Positions 34,292 through 42,700 of a DNA stretch of 64,000 nucleotides are shown here, piece after piece. Each line of letters starts with the position of its first letter. The first letter of the stretch is position 1. Origin of the DNA: Seonamhaeicola sp. (GTDB lineage Bacteria; Bacteroidota; Bacteroidia; Flavobacteriales; Flavobacteriaceae). The position numbers were made by a program, and so were the translations under genes. The DNA lies in the NCBI RefSeq assembly GCF_028281565.1, contig NZ_JANQJQ010000043.1:1-64000 (forward strand), in the 5' to 3' direction. A model generated the notes under the pieces. It was given only the letters and a program-made list of their open reading frames with translations. It made no database searches and was not told the origin of the DNA.

Positions 34292-34369
34292 GTCATGCTG
34301 AACTTGTTTCAGCATCTCAATTATGCATTGTATAAGTGCCTCAGGACCCTGAAAAGAGTTCAGGGTGAC
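34292..34369. repeat. GTCATGCTGAAC...GGGTGAC palindromic element, second of a tandem pair
   Basis: Opens GTCATGCTGAACTTGTTTCA then GCATCTCA, and closes CAGGACCCTGAAAAGAGTTC then AGGGTGAC. It lies just after the purL stop, and with the preceding element fills the space between ppdK and purL. Confidence 0.75.
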
Positions 34370-34378
34370 AAGAATTGA

Positions 34379-37300
34379 TTAATGTTTTTCAACCCACTTT
34401 CTGGCATTTACAAAAGCTTCCAACCAGGGAGAAACCTGGTCTTTGCGTCCATCAGGATAATGAGCCCAATTCCATTGGAACGTAGAGCGCTCAATGTGTG
34501 GCATAGTTACCAAATGACGACCTGTTTTATCACTCATCATGGCCGTGTTAAAGTCAGAGCCGTTAGGATTATGTGGATACCCTTCGTAACCGTATTTCGC
34601 AACAATATTGTATCGGTCTTCATCATATGGTAAACTGAACTTCCCTTCACCATGAGAGATCCAAACCCCTAAAGTACTTCCCGCCAATGACGATAACATC
34701 ACGGAATTATTCTCCTGAATTTTAACCGACGTAAAAGCACTTTCGTGTTTATGCGAATCATTATGATGCATTTTACCATGGATCTCATGGTCCGGATTGA
34801 TGAGGTCTAATTCCATCCAAAGCTGACAACCATTACAGATTCCCACAGAAAGCGTGTCCTCTCTGGCAAAGAAATCCTTAATGACTTGTTTTGCTTTTTC
34901 GTTGTATTTAATGGCGCCTGCCCAACCTTTAGCCGACCCCAAAACGTCCGAGTTACTAAAGCCACCTACAGCGCCTAAGAACTGAATGTCTTCTAAAGTT
35001 TCACGACCGGAAATTAAGTCGGTCATATGAACATCCTTCACATCAAAACCGGCTAAATACATGGCGTTAGCCATTTCACGTTCCGAGTTACTGCCTTTTT
35101 CACGAAGTATGGCAGCTTTAGGCCTTGGTTTTTTGTCATTACGAGGAGCTTGCGACGCGGTAATCTCATTATTTGTTACAGATTGCTTCGTTTCACTCGC
35201 AATGACGTCTACTAGTTTTCCGGTGAAATGTTCAGGGAACGCATATTGTAAAGGTTGATCTTTATAATTATTATATCGCTCTTCAGCCAAACCATTCGCG
35301 GTTTGTTTTTGATCTAACAAGTAGGATGTTTTATACCACACGTCTCTTAAACGGGAAACGGTCATGGTAAATACATCTGTGTTATTGATCACACTAAGCG
35401 TGTCACTTTCAGTTACTTTCCCAATATTGTGATATGCAATACCTGCATTGCTCAATACGGTTTCAATGGAATGGTCTCTGGATTGAATAACAATACCTGC
35501 ATTTTCAGCAAATAATAGTTTAAAAGACTCCTTTTCATTTAAACCGGACAGGTCTAATTCAGCCCCTAAATTATTATCAGCAAAACACAGCTCTAAAAGG
35601 GTTGTGATTAATCCACCGGATGCCACATCATGACCGGCAACAATTTGCTCGTTTCTGATTAAATCCTGAATGGTATTGAAAACCGTTTTCACATAGGCGG
35701 CACTTTTAACACTTGGGGTGTCATTACCTATTTTGTTAACCACCTGGGAGAAGGAACTTCCACCTAATTTAAAGTCGTCTTGTGAGATATTGATATAGTA
35801 GATATCGCCGCCATTTTTCTTAAGAACAGGCTCCACAATTTTATTGATATCATTACAGTTAGCGGCTGCCGAAATAATAACCGTACCCGGAGAAATGACA
35901 TCTCCGTCAGGATATTTTTGCTTCATGGATAGCGAGTCTTTCCCTGTTGGAACGTTGATACCTAAATCAATAGAAAACTTAGAAACCGCTTCCACGGCTT
36001 CATATAATCGGGCATCTTCGCCCTCATTTTTACAAGGCCACATCCAGTTGGCGGATAATGAAATATTTTTCAAACCATCTTTTAAAGGTGCCCAAATAAT
36101 ATTAGTCAGGGCCTCAGTGATCGAGTTTCTGCTTCCCGCAGCCGGATCAATTAATGCAGATACCGGTGAGTGCCCAATCGAAGTAGCAATACCTTCGGAA
36201 CTTTTATAATCCAACGCCATAACACCAACGTTATTTAACGGTATTTGTAACGGACCAACACATTGTTGTTTGGCTACTTTACCCCCTACACAACGATCCA
36301 CTTTATTAGTTAACCAATCCTTACAGGCGACAGCTTCTAATTGTAACACCTGGTCTAAATAAGTGTAAAAATCGTCTGAATTATAACTCACTTCAGCATA
36401 ATGTCTTTCAACCGTAGTATCGGTCATGATAGTTTTTGGCGAGCTTCCGAACATATCTTCCATGGCTAGATCCATGGGTTTGTTGCCTTTGGTTTTAGAT
36501 TGGAATGTAAATCTGTCATCACCTGTAACATCACCAACGGTGTACATTGGCGAACGCTCTCTGTCGGCAATTTTATTTAGTGTTTCAATATACTCTTCTG
36601 AAATGACCAATCCCATACGTTCCTGGGATTCGTTACCAATAATTTCTTTGTCGGATAGGGTAGGGTCACCAACAGGTAAGGCATCCAGATCTATGTTTCC
36701 GCCGGTGTCTTCAACTAATTCAGACAAACAGTTTAGGTGTCCACCGGCACCGTGATCATGGATGGACACAATGAAATTTTCTTCGCTTTCCACCATACCG
36801 CGAACCGCATTGGCTGCACGTTTTTGCATTTCCGGGTTAGAACGTTGTACCGCATTTAACTCAATGCCGGAAGCAAATTCCCCTGTGTCTGCACTTGATA
36901 CGGCTGCACCGCCCATACCAATACGGTAGTTTTCACCGCCAAGAATGACTATTTTATCCCCGGTTTTAGGCGTGTCTTTTAAAGCCTGATCTTTTTTTCC
37001 ATAGCCAATACCACCGGCAAGCATAATGACTTTGTCAAAACCAAGTTTTCTAGCATCCTCTTTATGTTCAAAAGTTAAAACCGAACCACAGATAAGCGGT
37101 TGCCCGAACTTATTACCAAAGTCTGACGCGCCGTTAGAGGCTTTTATTAAAATATCCATGGGTGTTTGGTATAACCATTTGCGTGCTTCAAAAGCCTGTT
37201 CCCAGGGACGGTTTTCTTCTAATCTTGAATATGAGGTCATATAAACAGCGGTTCCCGCCAAAGGAATAGACCCTTTGCCACCGGCTAACCTATCTCTAAT

Positions 37301-38104
37301 TTCCCCTCCGGAGCCGGTGGCGGCCCCATTAAAAGGCTCTACCGTGGTAGGGAAGTTATGTGTTTCTGCTTTCAGTGAAATTACCGACTCAAAATCCTCG
37401 GTTGTGTAGTAATCCGGAATATCCGCTCGTTTGGGAGCAAACTGCTCCACTTTAGGCCCTTCAATAAAAGCCACATTATCCTTATAAGCTGAAACAATAT
37501 CGTTTGGGTTTTGCTTTGACGTTTCTTTGATCAACTTGAACAAAGAGGTTGGTTTTTCTTCACCATCGATCACAAAGGTTCCGTTGAAAATTTTATGACG
37601 ACAGTGTTCACTGTTCACCTGTGAAAAACCAAACACTTCAGAATCAGTTAACGGTCTGCCAATTTTCTTAGAGACACCTTCCAAATACACTACTTCTTCA
37701 TCACTTAAAGACAGGCCTTCCTGCACGTTGTAGGCGGCAATATCTTCAATGTCTAAAATAGGATCCGGTTCAATATCAATAGTAAATGATTCCTGGTTCA
37801 ATCCGTTAAATTTCTCAGAGATCATGGGGTCATAATCCTTAAAATCTTCGGAAACCGCCTGAAACTCCTCAATTCTCATTATGCCTGTAATTCCCATGTT
37901 TTGGGTGATTTCCACGGCATTAGTGCTCCAGGGTGTGATCATAGCGGCACGTGGGCCAACAAAAAAAGCATCTAGTGATGCTTGTTCTATTTTAGGCTGG
38001 TTGCCGAATAACCAGGTTAATTTTGAGATGGTTTCAGTTGATAATTCTTTTGTTGTTTGAACAGCAAAAACCTTGCTGCTTGTGTTTCCAAAGAAATGAA
38101 TCAT
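34379..38104 (-). CDS. purL: Phosphoribosylformylglycinamidine synthase with an in-frame repeat insertion
   Basis: 1241-residue large-type FGAM synthase, a step in purine synthesis. The AIRS-like synthetase halves are followed by a C-terminal glutamine amidotransferase domain (about 990-1241) with the nucleophilic Cys in GICNGCQLW and the HGEGKF segment. Recognisable core motifs include NSEHCRHKIFNG and AETHNFPTTVEPFNGAATGSGGEIRD. Residues 967-990 (VIASETKQS...ASQAPRND) are encoded entirely by a 72-base genomic palindromic repeat, inserted without a frameshift in the linker just before the amidotransferase domain. A TATTTTTG -7 element lies at 38144-38137. It is a single-gene unit. Confidence 0.96.
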   Translation of the reverse strand: MIHFFGNTSSKVFAVQTTKELSTETISKLTWLFGNQPKIEQASLDAFFVGPRAAMITPWSTNAVEITQNMGITGIMRIEEFQAVSEDFKDYDPMISEKFNGLNQESFTIDIEPDPILDIEDIAAYNVQEGLSLSDEEVVYLEGVSKKIGRPLTDSEVFGFSQVNSEHCRHKIFNGTFVIDGEEKPTSLFKLIKETSKQNPNDIVSAYKDNVAFIEGPKVEQFAPKRADIPDYYTTEDFESVISLKAETHNFPTTVEPFNGAATGSGGEIRDRLAGGKGSIPLAGTAVYMTSYSRLEENRPWEQAFEARKWLYQTPMDILIKASNGASDFGNKFGQPLICGSVLTFEHKEDARKLGFDKVIMLAGGIGYGKKDQALKDTPKTGDKIVILGGENYRIGMGGAAVSSADTGEFASGIELNAVQRSNPEMQKRAANAVRGMVESEENFIVSIHDHGAGGHLNCLSELVEDTGGNIDLDALPVGDPTLSDKEIIGNESQERMGLVISEEYIETLNKIADRERSPMYTVGDVTGDDRFTFQSKTKGNKPMDLAMEDMFGSSPKTIMTDTTVERHYAEVSYNSDDFYTYLDQVLQLEAVACKDWLTNKVDRCVGGKVAKQQCVGPLQIPLNNVGVMALDYKSSEGIATSIGHSPVSALIDPAAGSRNSITEALTNIIWAPLKDGLKNISLSANWMWPCKNEGEDARLYEAVEAVSKFSIDLGINVPTGKDSLSMKQKYPDGDVISPGTVIISAAANCNDINKIVEPVLKKNGGDIYYINISQDDFKLGGSSFSQVVNKIGNDTPSVKSAAYVKTVFNTIQDLIRNEQIVAGHDVASGGLITTLLELCFADNNLGAELDLSGLNEKESFKLLFAENAGIVIQSRDHSIETVLSNAGIAYHNIGKVTESDTLSVINNTDVFTMTVSRLRDVWYKTSYLLDQKQTANGLAEERYNNYKDQPLQYAFPEHFTGKLVDVIASETKQSVTNNEITASQAPRNDKKPRPKAAILREKGSNSEREMANAMYLAGFDVKDVHMTDLISGRETLEDIQFLGAVGGFSNSDVLGSAKGWAGAIKYNEKAKQVIKDFFAREDTLSVGICNGCQLWMELDLINPDHEIHGKMHHNDSHKHESAFTSVKIQENNSVMLSSLAGSTLGVWISHGEGKFSLPYDEDRYNIVAKYGYEGYPHNPNGSDFNTAMMSDKTGRHLVTMPHIERSTFQWNWAHYPDGRKDQVSPWLEAFVNARKWVEKH
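35135..35206. repeat. GTCATTRCGA palindromic element inside the purL coding sequence
   Basis: 72 bases (24 codons) opening GTCATTACGAGGAGC and closing CACTCGCAATGAC, with inner GTAATCTC and GATTGCTTCG. The same end sequences and inner blocks occur in the intergenic copy at 2795-2877. Its length is a multiple of three and it reads through without stops in the purL frame. Confidence 0.88.
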
Positions 38105-38316
38105 TATGTGCTATTTATAAGAATAATTTGAAAATGCAAAAATACACTTTTTTTAACGATTCATTTAAGGTTTTTTAAGGAAAGGATGGGTTGATGTTAA
38201 CAGGGTTTTTAACAGGTGAGTATGAAAGTAAATATCGATATTATTGGAATATTTGTTTTACGGTCTGGCTAAATGCCGTAGGGGCCTATAACCCCTATGT
38301 GCACTTAACATTTTTT

Positions 38317-39054
38317 TTACCAAGGGCATTCTCCTGTCTCTGGATAAAACTCCTCACTAAAGAATTTTCCAGTTGGTCCATCGTTGCTGATAAGAGCATA
38401 TTTCGTGATTCTTTTTGCTGCATCTTCAACCGTTCCTGTTCCTCTGTGATGATTGAAGTCAGTTTTAGTAAAACCAGGGTCAACCATATTTACTTTAATT
38501 AGGGTTTCTCGTAATTCATAAGCTAGGACAACTGAATACATGTTTAAAGCTGATTTTGAAGATTGATATACGGCTCCCTTAAAGTGATAATATTTGTTTG
38601 ATTCATCAGTCGCTAGAGTAAGTGAACCTTGACTTGAACTTACATTCACTATTCGTGGTTCAGAAGATTTTTTTAATAATTTTATAAAAGCCTGTGTGAC
38701 TCTAATTACACCATAAACATTTGTGTCATAAACCTTATTAAATACATCTACGTTTGATTCGAGCGCCGATTGAGGCATTCCTCCACTTATTCCGGCGTTG
38801 TTAATCAAAACATCCAAAATTTCCGAATGTTTTTCTATTTCTTCCCGTGCAGTGTCGATTGAGTTCTGGTTGCATACATCAATTTGTATGGCTTGAACAT
38901 TCTCATATCCTTCCTTTTTGAGGTTATTAGCTGCTTCTAATCCATTTTCTAAATTTCTACTTCCCAAGTAAACGAAAAACCCTTCTTTTAAAAGCAGTCT
39001 TGTTGCCTCAAAGCCAATGCTTTTATTGGCTCCTGTTATTAATGCTGTTTTCAT
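38317..39054 (-). CDS. SDR-family NAD(P)-dependent oxidoreductase
   Basis: 245-residue classical short-chain dehydrogenase. The cofactor motif is TGANKSIGFE near the N-terminus, then NNAG (within LINNAGIS), the catalytic Ser in VNVSSSQG, and the Y-x-x-x-K motif as YQSSK. The end VDPGFTKTDFNHHRGTGTVEDAA resembles carbonyl-reductase-like SDRs that act on quinones or aldehydes. The substrate is unknown. It lies 90 bases downstream of a Crp-family regulator gene, and its own promoter carries the palindrome shared with that gene, so it is probably the regulator's target. Confidence 0.88.
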   Translation of the reverse strand: MKTALITGANKSIGFEATRLLLKEGFFVYLGSRNLENGLEAANNLKKEGYENVQAIQIDVCNQNSIDTAREEIEKHSEILDVLINNAGISGGMPQSALESNVDVFNKVYDTNVYGVIRVTQAFIKLLKKSSEPRIVNVSSSQGSLTLATDESNKYYHFKGAVYQSSKSALNMYSVVLAYELRETLIKVNMVDPGFTKTDFNHHRGTGTVEDAAKRITKYALISNDGPTGKFFSEEFYPETGECPW

Positions 39055-39091
39055 TTCTATATGTTTTATATTGATAAATAAATTAACAATA

Positions 39092-39136
39092 CAAAGATCA
39101 TATCTAGAAAAATGAAATCATTTGTCATTTGACAAA
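39092..39136 (-). promoter_or_regulatory. Promoter of the SDR gene with a Crp-family operator
   Basis: Palindrome TTTGTCATTTGACAAA (39121-39136) and minus-strand -7 element GATCTTTG (5' end 39099). The palindrome centre lies 29.5 bases before the element, the same class II geometry as the FNR-type promoters but with a different palindrome (GTCA-N2-TGAC). A near-copy lies upstream of the neighbouring regulator gene. Confidence 0.65.
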
Positions 39137-39144
39137 AAGCAATT

Positions 39145-39714
39145 TTAGTTAATATTCCTTCGGATCCGGCTTAATGATGATTGTGTAATTCCCAGATATG
39201 AAGCTAAATAGGAAAGAGGAACACGATTAGCTATTTTGGGGAATTTTTCCAAAAAAATGAGATATCTGGTAGTAGCATCTTGGTCTACCAACGGACTTCT
39301 TCTTTCTAATTTTTCAGTTAGAGCTTTCTGAACAATCTTATTTACAATAGCATCCCAAACAAGGATGGTTTTAGATAAATCTTCCCAATCTTTTTTAGAA
39401 AAGACCAGGAGTTTGCAATCTGTCACGGCCTGTACATAATCAGAAGCCGCTATTTTGGCTTCAAAATGTTGGTAGTCCACTATCAAATGGTTTTCATCAA
39501 CAAAGTATTTGGTTATTTCTTCTCCTTTATTGTTATAATAACAAACTCGTAGTACGCCTTCTAAGATAAAACCAATTCGTCTTGGTATTTTTCCAGCTTC
39601 CGAAAAGTATTCCCCCTTATAAAGTTCTAACTTGGTTACTTTCTTTTTAAGTAGGTCGATTTGTTGATGGTTTAAGCTACCAAATTGTAATATGTATTCT
39701 ATAAGTTTTTCCAT
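39145..39714 (-). CDS. Crp/Fnr-family transcriptional regulator
   Basis: 189 residues. The cyclic-nucleotide-type beta-roll (about 20-115) includes YFSEAGKIPRRIGFILEGVLRV. The C-terminal winged helix (about 145-189) has VPLSYLASYLGITQSSLSRIRR as its helix-turn-helix. It lacks the N-terminal cysteines of the other Crp-family protein at 5433, so it is unlikely to hold an iron-sulfur cluster. The ligand is unknown. A palindrome at 39748-39763, close to one before the SDR gene, suggests that it controls itself and that gene. Regulator plus SDR pairs of this type are common in Bacteroidota. Confidence 0.88.
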   Translation of the reverse strand: MEKLIEYILQFGSLNHQQIDLLKKKVTKLELYKGEYFSEAGKIPRRIGFILEGVLRVCYYNNKGEEITKYFVDENHLIVDYQHFEAKIAASDYVQAVTDCKLLVFSKKDWEDLSKTILVWDAIVNKIVQKALTEKLERRSPLVDQDATTRYLIFLEKFPKIANRVPLSYLASYLGITQSSLSRIRRNIN

Positions 39715-39747
39715 AGATGCAATTTAATCGAAATTGTCTTTTCAGGA

Positions 39748-39763
39748 TTTGTCATTTGGCAAA
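39748..39763 (-). promoter_or_regulatory. Candidate operator upstream of the Crp-family regulator gene
   Basis: TTTGTCATTTGGCAAA, differing in one base from the palindrome in front of the SDR gene. No convincing -7 element lies 29.5 bases downstream, so if it acts here it may be by repression. The start codon is 34 bases away. Confidence 0.55.
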
Positions 39764-39874
39764 AAACTTTGCAGCGTTTTTTTTGTCCATAACTTAAAGA
39801 CATGCATCCTATTGATAACCTATATCAGGCGTTAAAAATAGGCGTTCGAAAATTTCTAAAAAATCAAAGCTTTT

Positions 39875-39944
39875 GTCATTCCGTATTTGATGCGGAATCC
39901 ACAAACAAAAAAACAAAATGGATTCCTGCCTTCGCAGGAATGAC
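39875..39944. repeat. GTCATTCCG...GGAATGAC palindromic element
   Basis: Opens GTCATTCCGTATTTGATGCG then GAATCC, and closes GGATTCCTGCCTTCGCAGGA then ATGAC, giving two hairpins and matching ends. It lies between the Crp-family gene and the end of the fructosamine-kinase-like gene. Read as protein it gives the familiar WIPAFAGMTE repeat translation, which is not a gene. Confidence 0.8.
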
Positions 39945-39951
39945 AGAAATG

Positions 39952-40809
39952 TTAAAAGAACTTTTGAATAATATTATTTACAGAACCATAATAACTCCTG
40001 CCAAACAGGTTTAAATGCACTAACAAATAATACAATTGATAAATTTCAATTCTTTGATTTGTATTGGTGTCTGGAGGTAAAATATCAAAGTAAGCGTCGT
40101 AAAAGTGGTTTGAAAATCCGCCAAACAATTTGGTCATGGCTATATCCACTTCCCTGTGTCCGTAATAAACTGCCGGATCAATGAGATAGGGTATGCCATC
40201 CGAAGAAATGAGATAATTGCCACCCCATAGATCGCCATGGAGTAATGATGGTTTTACGTTTTGAAATAATGGTTGTAAAACTGCTTTCATTATTGAAGTA
40301 GAAGGCACTTCTTTTGAGTTCAAAAGGCCTTTGGTTTTAGCTAAATTGAGTTGAGGCAATAGGCGTTCTTCAATATAAAAATCAGTCCAATTATCGTGTG
40401 TGGTATTGCTTTGTGGTAAACTCCCAATGTAATTATCCTTATCCAAACCAAAATTTTCAGAAGTGCATTGATGTAAAGCAGCCAATTGTGCTCCTAAAAT
40501 TTCAAAATTTTTAGTAGAAGCCGATTTAGATTCCACAAATTCCATTAACAGAAATGCTGAATTTTCAAAGCTGTCAAAAGCTAAAACTTTTGGCGTCTTT
40601 ATGGTATTGGTTTTAGCGATCAATTCCAACCCGTAAGCTTCGGTTTGAAACATATTTAGCTTATTAGCACTGTTCAGCTTTAAAAAATAAGCCTTATTTG
40701 TTGTGCTAATACGATAGGCCTGAGAGATATCGCCACCACTTACTGGTGATACTTCTGAAATAGTTTCATTTAAGAGGCTGGAGAGGTGCGGTTTTAAGCC
40801 ATGAACCAT
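39952..40809 (-). CDS. Fructosamine kinase family protein
   Basis: 285 residues of the fructosamine/ketosamine-3-kinase family, related to aminoglycoside phosphotransferases. Visible segments are VSGGDISQAYRI (nucleotide loop), YFLKLN (ATP Lys), QTEAYGLELI, LLMEFVES (hinge), and the catalytic loop LLHGDLWGGNYLI with LIDPAVYYGHREVDIAMTKLFGGF. It would phosphorylate ketosamines formed by glycation of proteins, allowing deglycation. It lies 10 bases after the DHFR-like gene and may be cotranscribed with it. Confidence 0.9.
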   Translation of the reverse strand: MVHGLKPHLSSLLNETISEVSPVSGGDISQAYRISTTNKAYFLKLNSANKLNMFQTEAYGLELIAKTNTIKTPKVLAFDSFENSAFLLMEFVESKSASTKNFEILGAQLAALHQCTSENFGLDKDNYIGSLPQSNTTHDNWTDFYIEERLLPQLNLAKTKGLLNSKEVPSTSIMKAVLQPLFQNVKPSLLHGDLWGGNYLISSDGIPYLIDPAVYYGHREVDIAMTKLFGGFSNHFYDAYFDILPPDTNTNQRIEIYQLYYLLVHLNLFGRSYYGSVNNIIQKFF

Positions 40810-40819
40810 AATTTAAAAC

Positions 40820-41359
40820 TTATCTTTTTCGTTTATAATGACTCTGGACAATCTGGTTATAGAATAGGTCTGTTTTAACATGCTCAAACTCCAAAGATTT
40901 TGGTAAGACATCAAACAACGGGATACCATCACCTAAAACAATAGGAATGGTGGTTAGTCGCAATTCATCAATTAAATCCTGTCTTAAAAAGTTTTGAACC
41001 ACCTTTCCGCCATCAATATATAAGTTGTGATACCCTTTGTTGTGAATAATGTCTAAAACCTCTTTTTCATCGCCTTTGATCAGGGTAACCTTGCCTGTAA
41101 GATTTTCAGGAATGCCTTTCAACGAATTACTCAGAACAAAAACATGTTTTTTATAAGGCCACTCCATATCAAAACCTAAAACGGTTTCAAAAGTGTTCTT
41201 CCCCATGACAAGGGCATCAACTTCATCCATAAGATCATAATAGCCCATATCCAGTTGATCCGGATTTGGTATCATATCCAACCATTCCAGTTCACCATTT
41301 TTTCCGGCAATGTAGTTGTCTATACTTTTACCCAGGAATACTATATTCTTTCGTTGCAT
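40820..41359 (-). CDS. Dihydrofolate reductase-like (RibD C-terminal domain) protein
   Basis: 179 residues with the DHFR/RibD-C fold. Starts KNIVFLGKSIDNYIAGKNGELEWL, then DALVMGKNTFETVLGF, LYIDGGKVVQNFLRQDLIDELRLTTIPIVLGDG, and a short tail. Such stand-alone domains are predicted NADPH-dependent reductases of pteridine- or pyrimidine-like substrates; the true substrate is not known. It lies upstream of the fructosamine-kinase-like gene by 10 bases. A half palindromic repeat (41382-41406) separates it from the methyltransferase gene. Confidence 0.87.
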   Translation of the reverse strand: MQRKNIVFLGKSIDNYIAGKNGELEWLDMIPNPDQLDMGYYDLMDEVDALVMGKNTFETVLGFDMEWPYKKHVFVLSNSLKGIPENLTGKVTLIKGDEKEVLDIIHNKGYHNLYIDGGKVVQNFLRQDLIDELRLTTIPIVLGDGIPLFDVLPKSLEFEHVKTDLFYNQIVQSHYKRKR

Positions 41360-41381
41360 GAAACCAAGATAAGGAAGATAC

Positions 41382-41406
41382 GATTCTGAAACAAGTTCAG
41401 AATGAC
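41382..41406. repeat. Half palindromic element (GATTCTGAAACAAGTTCAGAATGAC)
   Basis: A single hairpin GATTCTGAA...TTCAGAATGAC, equal to one half of the paired elements at 6143 and 34191. It fills the gap between the RsmB-like gene and the DHFR-like gene. Confidence 0.65.
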
Positions 41407-41411
41407 GCAGT

Positions 41412-42626
41412 TTAGGTTTTGCGCTCTAATAAAGCCATATAAAATCCATCGAATCCCGATTCATGAGCCAGCACTTTTTTCTCTTTTATAAATTCAAAGT
41501 TTGTCCCGGCATCAGATTTTAAGAAAGCACTCACCTGGTTTTGATTTTCAGATGGTAATACCGAACAGGTCGCATAAACCAGTTTGCCTCCGGGTTTTAC
41601 CATTTTAGAATATTGCTGCAAAACATCTTGTTGTACACCTTTGATCCTGTCTAAAAACTCAGGTTCCAATTTCCATTTGGCATCCGGATTTCGTCTTAAA
41701 ACACCTAACCCGGAACAAGGGGCATCAATTAAAACACGATCTGCTTTATTGTGTAATTTTTTAATAGGTTTGGTAGAATCAATAACTTTTAGATCTATGT
41801 TATGGACACCGTTACGCCTGGCCCTGATCTTTAATTTTTTGAGTTTACTCTCGTAAATATCCATGGCCACAATTTGCCCTTTATTTTGCATTAAGGAAGC
41901 GAGATGAAGTGTTTTGCCACCAGCACCGGCACAGGTATCCACCACTTTCATACCCGGTTTTACATCGAGCAATTCGGCAACTAACTGTGACGAAGCATCC
42001 TGAACTTCAAAAAGTCCGTTCTTAAAAGCATCGGTTACAAACACATTGGCGCGTGCTTTTAGTTTTAATGCCGAAGGGTAGCCTTTAATGAATTCGGTTT
42101 CAATGTTTTGATCAAATAACAGGTTTTGTAATTTATCTTTTGATGTTTTAAGGGTGTTCACTCTTAAAATGACATCAGCTTGTTGGTTTTGAGCTGCCAT
42201 TTCTTTGGACCATTTATCTTCGCCTAATTCTTCTACGCCTATGGTGTCAATCCAGTCCGGGATGGATTCTCTGAACACCCTGATTTTTGAGAGTTCATCA
42301 AAACGGCCTTTGATTTTTCTGCTTGGGGTACCTTCAAAATATTTCCAGTCTGGTAATCTAATACCTTTTAAAGTTGCCCAGACTGCAAATAACCGCCATA
42401 AATTATCACGATTAAAAGGTTCTTTCACTTCGGCAATTTCGGCATATAAACGTTTCCAACGCACTATGTCATAGGTAGTTTCAGCAACAAAAGCCCGGTC
42501 TCTGCTTCCCCAGCGTTTATCTCTTTTTAAAAGTTGTTGAATGACTTTGTCGGCATAGTGTGCTTCATTAAAAATAGAAGTCAATCCGTCAATAACCGCA
42601 AAGCATAAATTTCTGTGTAATCGCAT
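41412..42626 (-). CDS. RsmB/NOP-family RNA (cytosine-5) methyltransferase
   Basis: About 404 residues from MRLHRNLCFAVIDG. An upstream in-frame start at 42647 lies within the -7 element TACCTTTG (42652-42645), so the shorter start is preferred. An N-terminal NusB-like helical part (to about 150) precedes the SAM-dependent domain, with VVDTCAGAGGKTLHLAS (SAM loop), the DAPCSGLGVLRRNPDAKWK motif and KLVYATCSVLPSENQNQV holding the catalytic Cys. It probably makes m5C in 16S rRNA, as RsmB does at C967; the exact site is inferred from family. Confidence 0.9.
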   Translation of the reverse strand: MRLHRNLCFAVIDGLTSIFNEAHYADKVIQQLLKRDKRWGSRDRAFVAETTYDIVRWKRLYAEIAEVKEPFNRDNLWRLFAVWATLKGIRLPDWKYFEGTPSRKIKGRFDELSKIRVFRESIPDWIDTIGVEELGEDKWSKEMAAQNQQADVILRVNTLKTSKDKLQNLLFDQNIETEFIKGYPSALKLKARANVFVTDAFKNGLFEVQDASSQLVAELLDVKPGMKVVDTCAGAGGKTLHLASLMQNKGQIVAMDIYESKLKKLKIRARRNGVHNIDLKVIDSTKPIKKLHNKADRVLIDAPCSGLGVLRRNPDAKWKLEPEFLDRIKGVQQDVLQQYSKMVKPGGKLVYATCSVLPSENQNQVSAFLKSDAGTNFEFIKEKKVLAHESGFDGFYMALLERKT

Positions 42627-42644
42627 TTTTACTAAATCTGCGTG

Positions 42645-42652
42645 CAAAGGTA
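42645..42652 (-). promoter_or_regulatory. -7 element of the RsmB-like gene
   Basis: Minus-strand TACCTTTG, a full match to TAnnTTTG. It overlaps the longer candidate start codon at 42647, which would then lie upstream of the transcript start, and so supports ATG at 42626. Confidence 0.6.
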
Positions 42653-42700
42653 AGGTTAATTAGTATATTAATTTTAACTATTTTAGAAGCATAAACCCGC

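Noticed and set aside
38191-38502. 103-codon plus-strand ORF upstream of purL
   Set aside because: It overlaps the C-terminal part of the well-supported SDR gene on the other strand and has no recognisable motif.
39719-39726. -7 element for the Crp-family gene at the expected 29.5-base distance
   Set aside because: The sequence is TAAATTGC, a poor match, and would leave almost no leader before the start codon.
39802-40014. 70-codon plus-strand ORF between the Crp-family gene and the kinase-like gene
   Set aside because: Its middle is the translation of a palindromic repeat (WIPAFAGMTE) and its end overlaps the kinase-like gene on the other strand.
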